Below, piece after piece: positions 7,765 through 15,125 of a stretch of DNA of 53,072 nucleotides (positions are counted from its first letter, which is position 1; the number at the start of each line of letters is the position of its first letter). Below the pieces are notes generated by a model, which saw only the letters and a program-made list of their open reading frames with translations, did not search any database and was not told the origin of the DNA. The position numbers and the translations under genes were made by a program. The stretch is from Mesorhizobium plurifarium. Its GTDB lineage: Bacteria > Pseudomonadota > Alphaproteobacteria > Rhizobiales > Rhizobiaceae. The stretch spans positions 494,538 to 547,609 of the forward strand of contig CCNB01000004.1 in the NCBI GenBank assembly GCA_000824785.1, given 5' to 3'.

Positions 7765-8067
7765 ATGGCCGATCTGATCGTCGTCTATTGGCGCGACATC
7801 CCCGCCCAGGTCATCGTCAGGAAGGGCCGGCAGAACGCCAAGCGCGAGCTGCCGCTGCGCTTCACCGAAGCGATCGACATGTGCGCCATGCGCACCGGCG
7901 CCGGCGGCACCGATGACTATCTGGCCGAATGGCGCAAGGCCGACCCCGTCCCGGTCGGCGACGACATCGAGGCCGAGGTCGAGAAGGCCTATCAGGAACT
8001 CGACGCGAAATATGACCGCGAGCGGCTGGTCGCTCTGGTCAAGGCTGGCGGGAAAGAAGATGTCTGA
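7765..8067 (+). CDS. Small 'virulence factor' domain protein coupled to metV-metF
   Basis: A 100-residue protein of the Pfam 'virulence factor' family (PF13769), named from an old screen and functionally uncharacterised. It starts LIVVYWRDIPAQVIV and is strongly charged; no membrane segment or cysteine cluster is seen (one Cys at MCAMRTG). AGGAG precedes the ATG. Its stop overlaps the metV start by 8 bp, and metV overlaps metF by 4 bp, so the three are translationally coupled. That suggests a subunit or chaperone of the MetV-MetF complex rather than virulence. This is inference from gene order. Confidence 0.8.
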   Translation: MADLIVVYWRDIPAQVIVRKGRQNAKRELPLRFTEAIDMCAMRTGAGGTDDYLAEWRKADPVPVGDDIEAEVEKAYQELDAKYDRERLVALVKAGGKEDV

Positions 8068-8650
8068 GAAGCAGCCGGCGGTCACCCAGGCCACATTGGT
8101 CAAGAAGGCAGCGCCGAAATCCGACTACAAGCCTGCCGACGTGTCGCCGCAGCGCCGCGTCCAGCGCACTTTCGCCGTGCGCCTGTGGTCCATCCGGCAC
8201 TCGCGATTGCTCGAATGGTTCTACAGCCGGTTCGCCGACGCTTTCCTGTTGTTGCATCCTCTGTGGAAAGGTATCGGCTACGGCCGCGTCGAGGCTCCGG
8301 TGAAGTTCGTCGAGAAGCGCGTCAAGGGCTTCATGTTCGACTGCCGCATGTGCGGTCAGTGCGTGCTTTCCTCCACCGGCATGTCGTGCCCGATGAACTG
8401 TCCCAAGCAGCTGCGCAACGGCCCTTGCGGCGGCGTGCGCGCCAACGGCAATTGCGAGGTCGAGCCGGATATGCCTTGCGTCTGGGTCAAGGCCTGGGAG
8501 GGCTCGCGCAACATGGTGCATGGCGACAAGATCCTGACCGTGCAGAAGCCGGTCGATCAGTCGCTGCGCGAAACTTCGGCATGGCTGAGGGTGACCGCGC
8601 AGGCCGCTGCCGCGCGTGAAACGGCACAGACCCCCGGAGCTTCGGCATGA
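8060..8650 (+). CDS. metV: MetV-like methylenetetrahydrofolate reductase partner (MTHFR C-terminal domain)
   Basis: A 196-residue protein with the cysteine-rich MTHFR_C (PF12225) domain, the MetV partner of acetogen-type MetF. Eight cysteines occur at about 95, 98, 101, 110, 114, 123, 132 and 140 (CRMCGQC, SCPMNCPKQLRNGPCGG, CEVEPDMPC), enough for iron-sulfur or zinc sites. In acetogens MetV passes electrons to or from MetF. The N-terminal 90 residues include a partly hydrophobic stretch (LLEWFYSRFADAFLLLHPLW) that could be membrane-peripheral. ATG 8060 overlaps the upstream stop; TGA overlaps the metF ATG (ATGA). Confidence 0.85.
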   Translation: MSEKQPAVTQATLVKKAAPKSDYKPADVSPQRRVQRTFAVRLWSIRHSRLLEWFYSRFADAFLLLHPLWKGIGYGRVEAPVKFVEKRVKGFMFDCRMCGQCVLSSTGMSCPMNCPKQLRNGPCGGVRANGNCEVEPDMPCVWVKAWEGSRNMVHGDKILTVQKPVDQSLRETSAWLRVTAQAAAARETAQTPGASA

Positions 8651-9738
8651 CCGCCCTTCAGCGTGACGAGAACCCGGCCGGTATCCACCTGCCGCTCGAT
8701 CCCCTGCCCGGCCACACTTCGCGCGGCCGGCTGGAGCGCGTGCTGCGCCGCGGCGAATTCGCGGTGACCACCGAGCTCAACCCGCCGGACAGCGCCGATC
8801 CGGAAGACGTCTACAACCGCGCCAAGATTTTCGACGGCTGGGTCGACGCCATCAACGCGGTCGATGCCTCGGGCGCCAACTGTCACATGTCCTCTGTCGG
8901 CATCTGCGCGCTGCTCACCCGCATGGGCTACGCGCCGATCATGCAGATCGCCTGCCGCGACAAGAACCGCATCGCCATCCAGGGCGACGTTCTGGGCGGC
9001 GCCGCGATGGGCGTCGCCAACATGCTCTGCCTCACGGGCGACGGCGTGCAGGCTGGCGACCAGCCTGGCGCCAAGCCCGTGTTCGACCTCGATTCCATGT
9101 CGCTGCTCGAAACCATTCGCATCATGCGCGACAACGGCAAGTTCCTGTCCGGCCGCAAGCTGACGACGCCGCCGCAGGTGTTCCTTGGTTGCGCGGTCAA
9201 CCCCTTCGCGCCGCCCTACGACTTCCGCCCGATCCATCTCGGCAAGAAGATCGCCGCCGGCGCGCAGTTCGCGCAGACGCAGTACTGCTTCGACGTGCCG
9301 ATGTTCAAAGCCTTCATGCAGAAGGCGCGTGACCTCGGCCACACCGAGAAGCTCTTCCTGCTCTGCGGCGTCGGTCCGCTCGCTTCCGCCAAGACGGCGA
9401 AGTGGATCCGGTCCAACGTGCCGGGCATCCACATCCCCGACGCGGTGATCAAGCGGCTGGAAGGCGCGCAGGATCAGAAGAAGGAAGGCAAGCAGCTCTG
9501 CATCGACATCATCAACGAGGTGAAGGAGATCCCGGGCGTCGCCGGCATCCATGTGATGGCCTACCGCCAGGAGGAATATGTCGCCGAGATCGTCGATGAA
9601 TCCGGCGTGCTGAAAGGCCGCCAGCCCTGGAAGCGCGAAATCCGCCGCGACGACCAGATCGTCGCCCAGCGACTCGACCACATACTGCACGACGAGATTA
9701 CCGAAACCCAGGTGGACATGGTGAAGACCGCGCACTGA
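8647..9738 (+). CDS. metF: Methylenetetrahydrofolate reductase, acetogen-type MetF
   Basis: A 363-residue FAD TIM-barrel enzyme interconverting methyl-THF and methylene-THF. Family segments seen: VTTELNPPDSADPEDV near the N-terminus, QIACRDKNRIAIQGDVLG (substrate/flavin region), LTGDGV, and an AQTQYCFD segment near residue 215. It is longer than E. coli MetF (296) and paired with MetV. Given the corrinoid genes around it, it most likely runs in the oxidative direction, turning methyl-THF from demethylation into methylene-THF. It overlaps metV by 4 bp. No terminator separates it clearly from the next gene, but a palindrome at 9781-9802 suggests a separate promoter there. Confidence 0.9.
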   Translation: MTALQRDENPAGIHLPLDPLPGHTSRGRLERVLRRGEFAVTTELNPPDSADPEDVYNRAKIFDGWVDAINAVDASGANCHMSSVGICALLTRMGYAPIMQIACRDKNRIAIQGDVLGGAAMGVANMLCLTGDGVQAGDQPGAKPVFDLDSMSLLETIRIMRDNGKFLSGRKLTTPPQVFLGCAVNPFAPPYDFRPIHLGKKIAAGAQFAQTQYCFDVPMFKAFMQKARDLGHTEKLFLLCGVGPLASAKTAKWIRSNVPGIHIPDAVIKRLEGAQDQKKEGKQLCIDIINEVKEIPGVAGIHVMAYRQEEYVAEIVDESGVLKGRQPWKREIRRDDQIVAQRLDHILHDEITETQVDMVKTAH

Positions 9739-9780
9739 CAACGCGGCTCGCACGCATTCGCTTGAACCAAATCAGATAAC

Positions 9781-9802
9781 GATATAAAGAACTCTTTATA
9801 TC
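9781..9802. promoter_or_regulatory. Perfect palindrome, candidate SahR/ArsR-type operator
   Basis: Arms GATATAAAG and CTTTATATC with an AACT centre form a perfect 9-bp inverted repeat that ends 16 bp before the start codon at 9819, just ahead of the GGAGAG ribosome-binding site. From memory, TATAAAG-type palindromes are used by ArsR-family regulators of the methionine/S-adenosylhomocysteine cycle in alphaproteobacteria; that match is unverified. The position would let a repressor block the methyl-THF:corrinoid methyltransferase gene. Confidence 0.6.
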
Positions 9803-9818
9803 CCGACGGAGAGATCGC

Positions 9819-10796
9819 ATGACCCGCACCATCGTCGCCTCGGCGACCCGAGAAATCGTCATCGGCTTCGATCAGCCCTTCTGCGTGATCGGCGAACGCA
9901 TCAACCCGACCGGCCGCAAGAAGCTCGCCGCCGAGATGGTGGCCGGCAATTTCGAGACCGTCATCAAGGACGCGCTGGAGCAGGCCGCCTGCGGCGCCAC
10001 CATGCTCGACGTCAACGCCGGCGTCACCGCCGTCGACCCCAACGCCACCGAGCCGGCGCTTCTGGTGCAGACGCTGGAGATCGTGCAGGGCCTGGTCGAT
10101 CTGCCGCTGTCGATCGACTCTTCGGTGACCGCCGCGATCGAGGCCGCGCTGAAGGTCGCCAAGGGCCGTCCGCTGGTCAACTCCGTCACCGGCGAGGAAG
10201 AGAAGCTCGAGGCCATCCTGCCGCTGGTCAAGAAATACAACGTTCCGGTCGTAGCCATCTCCAACGACGAGACCGGCATCTCGATGGATCCGGATGTCCG
10301 CTTCGCCGTCGCCAAGAAGATCGTCGAGCGCTGTGCCGACCACGGCATTCCGTCCCATGATGTCGTCGTCGACCCGCTGGTCATGCCGATCGGCGCGCTG
10401 GGCGATGCCGGCCGCCAGGTGTTCGCGCTGCTGCGCCGGCTCCGCGAGGAGCTCAAGGTCAACACCACCTGCGGCCTCTCCAACATCTCCTTCGGCCTGC
10501 CGCACCGCCACGGCATCAACGCCGCCTTCATTCCGATGGTGATCGGCGCCGGCATGACGAGCGCCATCATGAACCCGGTCCGGCCGCAGGAGATGGAAGC
10601 CGTGCGCGGCGCCAATGTGCTCAACGGCACCGACGAGAACTGCACCAACTGGATCCGCACCTATAAGGATTACAAGCCGGCCGAAGGCGGCCATGCCGTT
10701 GCCGCTCCGGTCGCGGTGACCGCTCCCGGCGACGGCGCCGCCGCTGCCGGCGGCCGTCGCCGCGGCGGCCGCGAAGCCCGCATGGCCAGGGGATAA
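9819..10796 (+). CDS. Methyltetrahydrofolate:corrinoid methyltransferase (AcsE/MtgA-like)
   Basis: A 325-residue pterin-binding TIM-barrel protein of the AcsE/MtgA family, which moves methyl groups between a corrinoid protein and THF. Seen: VIGERINPTGRKKLAAE at the N-terminus, MLDVNAG (pterin-binding Asp/Asn), LSIDSS, NSVTGEE, and a TCGLSNISFGLP segment. In this module it should take methyl from the corrinoid protein and make methyl-THF for MetF-MetV. The family usually ends near residue 270; here an Ala/Gly-rich linker leads to the Arg/Gly tail GGRRRGGREARMARG (311-325), like tails on MttB and the activator. Confidence 0.9.
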   Translation: MTRTIVASATREIVIGFDQPFCVIGERINPTGRKKLAAEMVAGNFETVIKDALEQAACGATMLDVNAGVTAVDPNATEPALLVQTLEIVQGLVDLPLSIDSSVTAAIEAALKVAKGRPLVNSVTGEEEKLEAILPLVKKYNVPVVAISNDETGISMDPDVRFAVAKKIVERCADHGIPSHDVVVDPLVMPIGALGDAGRQVFALLRRLREELKVNTTCGLSNISFGLPHRHGINAAFIPMVIGAGMTSAIMNPVRPQEMEAVRGANVLNGTDENCTNWIRTYKDYKPAEGGHAVAAPVAVTAPGDGAAAAGGRRRGGREARMARG

Positions 10797-10875
10797 GCGC
10801 GCAATCGTGAACCGCACCGCAAACAAGGCTGGTCCGATCGCATCGCGGATGCGCTCGGACAGCTCTGCTTTGCGT

Positions 10876-11118
10876 TCAGGCCACGCCCAATATGGCGTCG
10901 AACAACGCCATTCCCGCCCACGATCCGAAGATGCCCGTCACGCCGCCGACGATGAAATCATCGTCATAGGCGGGCCAGCATGCGTGCAGCACCAGGGTTC
11001 CGACGATTGCGCCGAGAATCCCGGCGGCGAGGTATTGCGGATTGCGCAGCCACGAGCCCTTGATCACGCGCACCATGGTGAACGCGGTGAAGATGGCGGA
11101 GAACAGAATATCCGACAT
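10876..11118 (-). CDS. Small membrane protein
   Basis: An 80-residue protein with probably three hydrophobic segments (an N-terminal FSAIFTAFTMV stretch, AAGILGAIVGTLVLHACW, and VGGVTGIFGSWAGMALFDAIL) rich in Gly/Ala spacing. I do not recognise a family. ATG 11118 (MSDILFS) is preferred over the longer frame from 11211 because AGGG lies just upstream and the extra residues are unlike a membrane leader. It sits on the minus strand between two genes of the corrinoid module and is divergent from the activator gene. Confidence 0.6.
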   Translation of the reverse strand: MSDILFSAIFTAFTMVRVIKGSWLRNPQYLAAGILGAIVGTLVLHACWPAYDDDFIVGGVTGIFGSWAGMALFDAILGVA

Positions 11119-11219
11119 GGTTGGCCCTTGGGTTGGCCCCTGGACCAACGGACTCTCCGCCCAATAGTAAAACGATCCGTTAAACGGCATCGGCAATTGC
11201 CATCGAGACACGTGCCAGC

Positions 11220-13289
11220 ATGAATCCTCCCCCCAACATCACCGATCCGCTCGTCCTGTTCATGCCGTCTGGCAAGCGCGGCCGGTTCCCCGTTGGAACG
11301 CCGGTCCTCGATGCCGCACGCCAGCTCGGCGTCTATGTCGAAAGCGTGTGCGGCGGCCGCGCCACTTGCGGGCGCTGCCAGATCGAAGTGCAGGAAGGCA
11401 ATTTCGCCAAGCACAAGATCGTCTCGTCCAACGACCACATCTCGCCCAAGGGCGCCAAGGAAGAGCGCTACGAGCGCGTCCGCGGCCTGCCCGAGCGGCG
11501 CCGCCTCTCCTGCTCGGCGCAGATCCTCGGCGACCTTGTCATCGACGTGCCGCAGGATACGGTCATCAACGCGCAGACCATCCGCAAAGACGCCGACACA
11601 AGGGTGATCGCCCGCGATACGGCGATCCGCATGTGCTATGTCGAGATCGAAGAGCCCGACATGCATAAGCCGCTCGGCGACCTCGACCGGCTGAAGATCG
11701 CCCTGATGAAGGACTGGGGCCTCAAGAACCTCGAATTCGACTTCTATCTGCTGCCGCAGGTGCAGGGCATCCTGCGCAAGGGCAACTGGACCGCGACGGC
11801 CGCCATCCACAAGGATGCCGACAGCGACATCGCTCGCGTCATCGCGCTGTGGCCCGGCCTCAAGAACGAAGCCTATGGCCTCGCCTGCGACATCGGCTCG
11901 ACCACGATTGCCATGCATCTGGTGTCGCTGCTCTCGGGCCGCGTCGCCGCCTCTTCCGGCACCTCCAATCCTCAGATCCGCTTCGGCGAGGATCTGATGA
12001 GCCGCGTCTCCTATGTGATGATGAATCCGGACGGCCGCGAAGGCATGACAGTCGCCGTGCGCGAGGCCGTTTCCGGCCTCGTCGACAAGGTCTGCGCCGA
12101 AGGCAACGTCCAGCGCGCCGACATCCTGGATTCCGTCTTCGTCGGCAATCCGATCATGCATCATCTGTTCCTCGGCATCGATCCGACCGAGCTCGGCGGC
12201 GCGCCCTTCGCGCTCGCCGTCTCCGGGGCGGTGCGCATCAAGGCCTCCGACATCGGCCTGAAGCTCAACCAGGGCGCGCGCCTCTACATGCTGCCCTGCA
12301 TCGCCGGCCATGTCGGCGCCGATGCCGCCGCCGTCACCTTGTCGGAAGGGCCGCATCGCCAGGACGAGATGATGCTGATCGTCGACGTCGGCACCAATGC
12401 CGAGATCGTGCTCGGCAATAGGACGCGCGTCGTCGCGGCCTCCTCGCCCACCGGCCCGGCCTTCGAGGGCGCGGAAATCTCAGGCGGCCAGCGCGCGGCG
12501 CCAGGCGCCATCGAGCGCGTGCGCATCGACCCGGACACGCTCGAGCCGCGCTACCGCGTCATCGGCTCGGAGCTCTGGTCCGATCAGCCGGGCTTCGCCG
12601 AAAGCGTGCAGGCGACGGGCGTCACCGGCATCTGCGGTTCAGGCATCATCGAGGTGATCGCCGAGATGTATCTGTCGGGCATCATTTCCGAGGACGGCGT
12701 CGTCGACGGATCGCTGAGCATGCGCTCGCCGCGCATCGTGCCCAACGGCCGCACCTTCTCCTACGTGCTGAAGGAAGGCGAGCCGAAGATCACCATCACC
12801 CAGAACGACGTGCGCGCCATCCAGCTTGCCAAGGCGGCGCTCTATGCCGGCACCAAGCTTTTGATGGAAAAGCAGCACACCGACCATGTCGACCGCATCC
12901 ATTTTGCCGGCGCCTTCGGCTCCTTCATCGATCCGAAATACGCCATGGTGCTTGGCCTGATCCCGGATTGCGACCTCGACAAGGTCTCGGCTGTCGGCAA
13001 CGCCGCCGGCGCCGGCGCGCGCATGGCGCTGCTCAACCGCGGCTACCGCCGCGAGATCGAGGAGACGGTGAGCAGGATCGAGAAGATCGAGACGGCGCTG
13101 GAGCCGAAGTTTCAGGAGCACTTCGTCTACGCCATGGCGCTGCCGAACAAGGTCGACCCGTTCCCGAAGCTGGCGGCAGCGGTGAAATTGCCGCCGCGCA
13201 AGGTGATGAGCGAGGACGGCGCCGCCGGCGACGCCGCCCCTCGCCGGCGCTCGCGCGAGGAGCGCGCGGCACGGCGCGGCCGCGGCTAG
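11220..13289 (+). CDS. Corrinoid activation protein, RACo/RamA-like ASKHA ATPase with [2Fe-2S] domain
   Basis: A 689-residue reductive activator that restores oxidised Co(II) corrinoid to Co(I) using ATP. The N-terminal plant-type [2Fe-2S] domain has Cys44-x5-Cys50-x2-Cys53 and Cys98, as in RACo of acetogens; methanogen RamA instead carries C-terminal 4Fe-4S motifs. The DUF4445/ASKHA domain follows, with CDIGSTTIAMHLV, DVGTNAEIVLGNR, GAEISGGQRAAPGAIE and GICGSGIIEVIAEM. The C-terminus ends in an Arg-rich tail (RRRSREERAARRGRG). An aerobic cell would need such repair often because Co(I) oxidises readily. It converges on the acyltransferase gene with 7 bp between stops. Confidence 0.9.
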   Translation: MNPPPNITDPLVLFMPSGKRGRFPVGTPVLDAARQLGVYVESVCGGRATCGRCQIEVQEGNFAKHKIVSSNDHISPKGAKEERYERVRGLPERRRLSCSAQILGDLVIDVPQDTVINAQTIRKDADTRVIARDTAIRMCYVEIEEPDMHKPLGDLDRLKIALMKDWGLKNLEFDFYLLPQVQGILRKGNWTATAAIHKDADSDIARVIALWPGLKNEAYGLACDIGSTTIAMHLVSLLSGRVAASSGTSNPQIRFGEDLMSRVSYVMMNPDGREGMTVAVREAVSGLVDKVCAEGNVQRADILDSVFVGNPIMHHLFLGIDPTELGGAPFALAVSGAVRIKASDIGLKLNQGARLYMLPCIAGHVGADAAAVTLSEGPHRQDEMMLIVDVGTNAEIVLGNRTRVVAASSPTGPAFEGAEISGGQRAAPGAIERVRIDPDTLEPRYRVIGSELWSDQPGFAESVQATGVTGICGSGIIEVIAEMYLSGIISEDGVVDGSLSMRSPRIVPNGRTFSYVLKEGEPKITITQNDVRAIQLAKAALYAGTKLLMEKQHTDHVDRIHFAGAFGSFIDPKYAMVLGLIPDCDLDKVSAVGNAAGAGARMALLNRGYRREIEETVSRIEKIETALEPKFQEHFVYAMALPNKVDPFPKLAAAVKLPPRKVMSEDGAAGDAAPRRRSREERAARRGRG

Positions 13290-13296
13290 GCCAAGC

Positions 13297-14337
13297 TCAA
13301 GCTTGCAGCCGGCCTCGTTCCGCGGCCCCTGCGGCCGCGGCATTGCTTGCCTTCACGACGGTCTTGGGACGTTGCGGATGCAGCAGCCCGATCAATGGCT
13401 TTTCGACAATCAGATAGAGCATTGCCGAGAGCGCAACCGTGGCGACCAGGATCGTCGCCGGCTGCAAAGCTGAGGGAATCCCGATCCTCAGGACGACACC
13501 AGTCGCCAGCACGCCGACCACGACGTGCCACAGATAGATCGAATAGGACGCATCGCCGAGAAATGTGGGCAAGGCGGCCGGCTTGAACGGCCGTGCCCGC
13601 TCGGCAAAAACCGCGCCCGCTACGATCAATGCGGCCGGGAGCCCCCAGCGCAAGGCACGAGGCAAACCGGCATCGAACAGCGGGCCGGCCGCAAGCAGGA
13701 GGAATCCCGCGCCAACCATCGCCAGCGCCACTCCGAGCGGCAGCCTTGCGCCCCGGAGCCACAGGCTCCCGACGACGACGCCGGCCGCAAACTCGATCAC
13801 CACAGGATCGGTGAAGGCCTGCGCATATCCCGCGGGCAGGACGAAGTGCAGCGCGACGATGGCGACAAGCGCGCCCACGAGAACGCCGAACCGCCAGCGC
13901 TCGCTGAGGAACAGGACGAGCGTGAAAACGAGATAGAACATCATCTCATAGCAGAGCGTCCAACCCTGTATGACGATGGGATGCAGCGCTCCCTCCTGCA
14001 GAGCCGGCAGGAAGAACAGCGAGCCGACGAAATTCGCCACACTGAAGAAATGGCCGTAGAAGAACTGCGGCTTGAGCAGGATGCCCGCGGCGGTCAGCAG
14101 CGTGACGATCCAGTAGAGAGGCACGATGCGGGTGATCCGGCGCCCCATGAAACGCCAAGGATCGGCCGGCCTGCCGGCCGTCGTCACCCACATGATGAAG
14201 CCGCTGATGACGAAGAAGACGTCGACGCCGGCTGCTCCGACATTGAACGGACCGCCGAACTGCTCGCTGACGTGGAAGCAAACGACCGCGCACGCGGCGA
14301 GCCCGCGCAGATATTGAATACTATGTATGCTCGTCAC
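13297..14337 (-). CDS. Acyltransferase 3 family membrane protein
   Basis: A 346-residue polytopic inner-membrane protein of the acyltransferase_3 (PF01757/OafA-ExoZ) family, which O-acetylates extracellular polysaccharides or lipids. It opens HSIQYLRGLAACAVVCFH (conserved R and H), then a VFFVISGFIMW segment and about ten membrane helices ending at VEKPL. It resembles ExoZ-type succinoglycan acetyltransferases in length, but the target is unknown. The start is a GTG at 14337 that begins right at the family motif. It stands alone on the minus strand, divergent from a DUF1127 gene. Confidence 0.87.
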   Translation of the reverse strand: MTSIHSIQYLRGLAACAVVCFHVSEQFGGPFNVGAAGVDVFFVISGFIMWVTTAGRPADPWRFMGRRITRIVPLYWIVTLLTAAGILLKPQFFYGHFFSVANFVGSLFFLPALQEGALHPIVIQGWTLCYEMMFYLVFTLVLFLSERWRFGVLVGALVAIVALHFVLPAGYAQAFTDPVVIEFAAGVVVGSLWLRGARLPLGVALAMVGAGFLLLAAGPLFDAGLPRALRWGLPAALIVAGAVFAERARPFKPAALPTFLGDASYSIYLWHVVVGVLATGVVLRIGIPSALQPATILVATVALSAMLYLIVEKPLIGLLHPQRPKTVVKASNAAAAGAAERGRLQA

Positions 14338-14475
14338 GATGCCCTGACCCGTATCGCATCATGCTGCAGTGCACATATCCCACGCCGCATCGCACAATAA
14401 CAATGCAGCCGGTCGCCTCTGTCAACCGCCGATGGCAGCTATTCCGACCGGGCCGGCACGCCGGCCTGCTCAATT

Positions 14476-14517
14476 CATTTGTATGCAAATGTTTCCGGAT
14501 CCGCGCGATCCGGAAAC
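14476..14517. promoter_or_regulatory. Adjacent palindromes upstream of the first DUF1127 gene
   Basis: Two perfect inverted repeats lie side by side: CATTTG-TATG-CAAATG at 14476-14491 and GTTTCCGGATC-N5-GATCCGGAAAC at 14491-14517. Neither is followed by a T-run, so they are more likely operators or a leader hairpin than terminators. They sit between the acyltransferase and DUF1127 starts, about 113-154 bp before 14630. Confidence 0.45.
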
Positions 14518-14629
14518 CGAAACGCTGTTCTCGCGAAATCGACCCGATACATGCGTGACGCATCTAGCGGCCATCCAACGGCGGCCAGCGACCATCCTCG
14601 GCCGTCGTTGCTCTTCAAGGGAGATGAAA

Positions 14630-14815
14630 ATGTCGATGTTCGGAAATCTCAGCCGCTTCGGTGTCACCATCCGGCAGGCTCATGCCAGGAACAAGGCGAT
14701 CCGCGCGCTCAACGATCTGCCGGCGCATGTCCAGAAGGATATCGGTTGGCCGGCCTCGCCGCCGAGCGACCCGCAGGCAGCCCTTCACAAGCTGCTTCTG
14801 GGCACGCCGCGCTGA
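14630..14815 (+). CDS. DUF1127 small protein
   Basis: A 61-residue basic protein with the DUF1127 core ALNDLPAHVQKDIGWP near residues 29-44, an arginine-rich helix followed by the D-I-G turn. DUF1127 proteins in alphaproteobacteria are linked to small-RNA turnover and phosphate/carbon physiology (Agrobacterium work), but the role of this copy is unknown. AAGGGAG at 14617-14623 lies 6 nt before ATG 14630; an in-frame ATG at 14624 is too close to it. The stop overlaps a further tiny ORF (TGATG). Confidence 0.78.
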   Translation: MSMFGNLSRFGVTIRQAHARNKAIRALNDLPAHVQKDIGWPASPPSDPQAALHKLLLGTPR

Positions 14816-14922
14816 TGACCTTTGCCGACAAATGCAAGCTGCTCGGCAAGCGCCAGGACCGCAACGTGACTCCGGCCGGCGACAACAGGTTGCGCGCAGC
14901 ACTGCTGCCGAAGCGGCGCTAG
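14815..14922 (+). CDS. Possible 35-residue coupled ORF
   Basis: An ORF starting on the TGATG overlap with the preceding DUF1127 gene and encoding a short basic peptide (MTFADKCKLLGKRQDRNV and on). No family is recognised. The overlap geometry favours translational coupling; the small size and lack of its own ribosome-binding site leave real doubt. Confidence 0.3.
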   Translation: MTFADKCKLLGKRQDRNVTPAGDNRLRAALLPKRR

Positions 14923-15125
14923 AGCAGTTAAAGGGAAAGTGCGCAGCGGTCGGGCTCGGCGACTTCGCCGTAGCCTTCCGTCCGGAATTGCGTAAACAAA
15001 GAACTGGCATCCATCGGATCACGCCGATGTGCCAAGGTGATTCCTTGACATTTCAAACTGAGGTACAATCTTCGCAGAGCGGGGGGAATTCTCTTAGTCG
15101 GCTCTGCCGAAGTCCGTGTATCCGC

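Noticed and set aside
14491..14517. GTTTCCGGATC inverted repeat as a terminator
   Set aside because: No T-run on either strand and no gene ending nearby; treated as a possible operator instead.
15045..15069. Sigma-70 promoter TTGACA / TACAAT before the esterase gene
   Set aside because: The spacer is only 13 bp, too short for a normal promoter.
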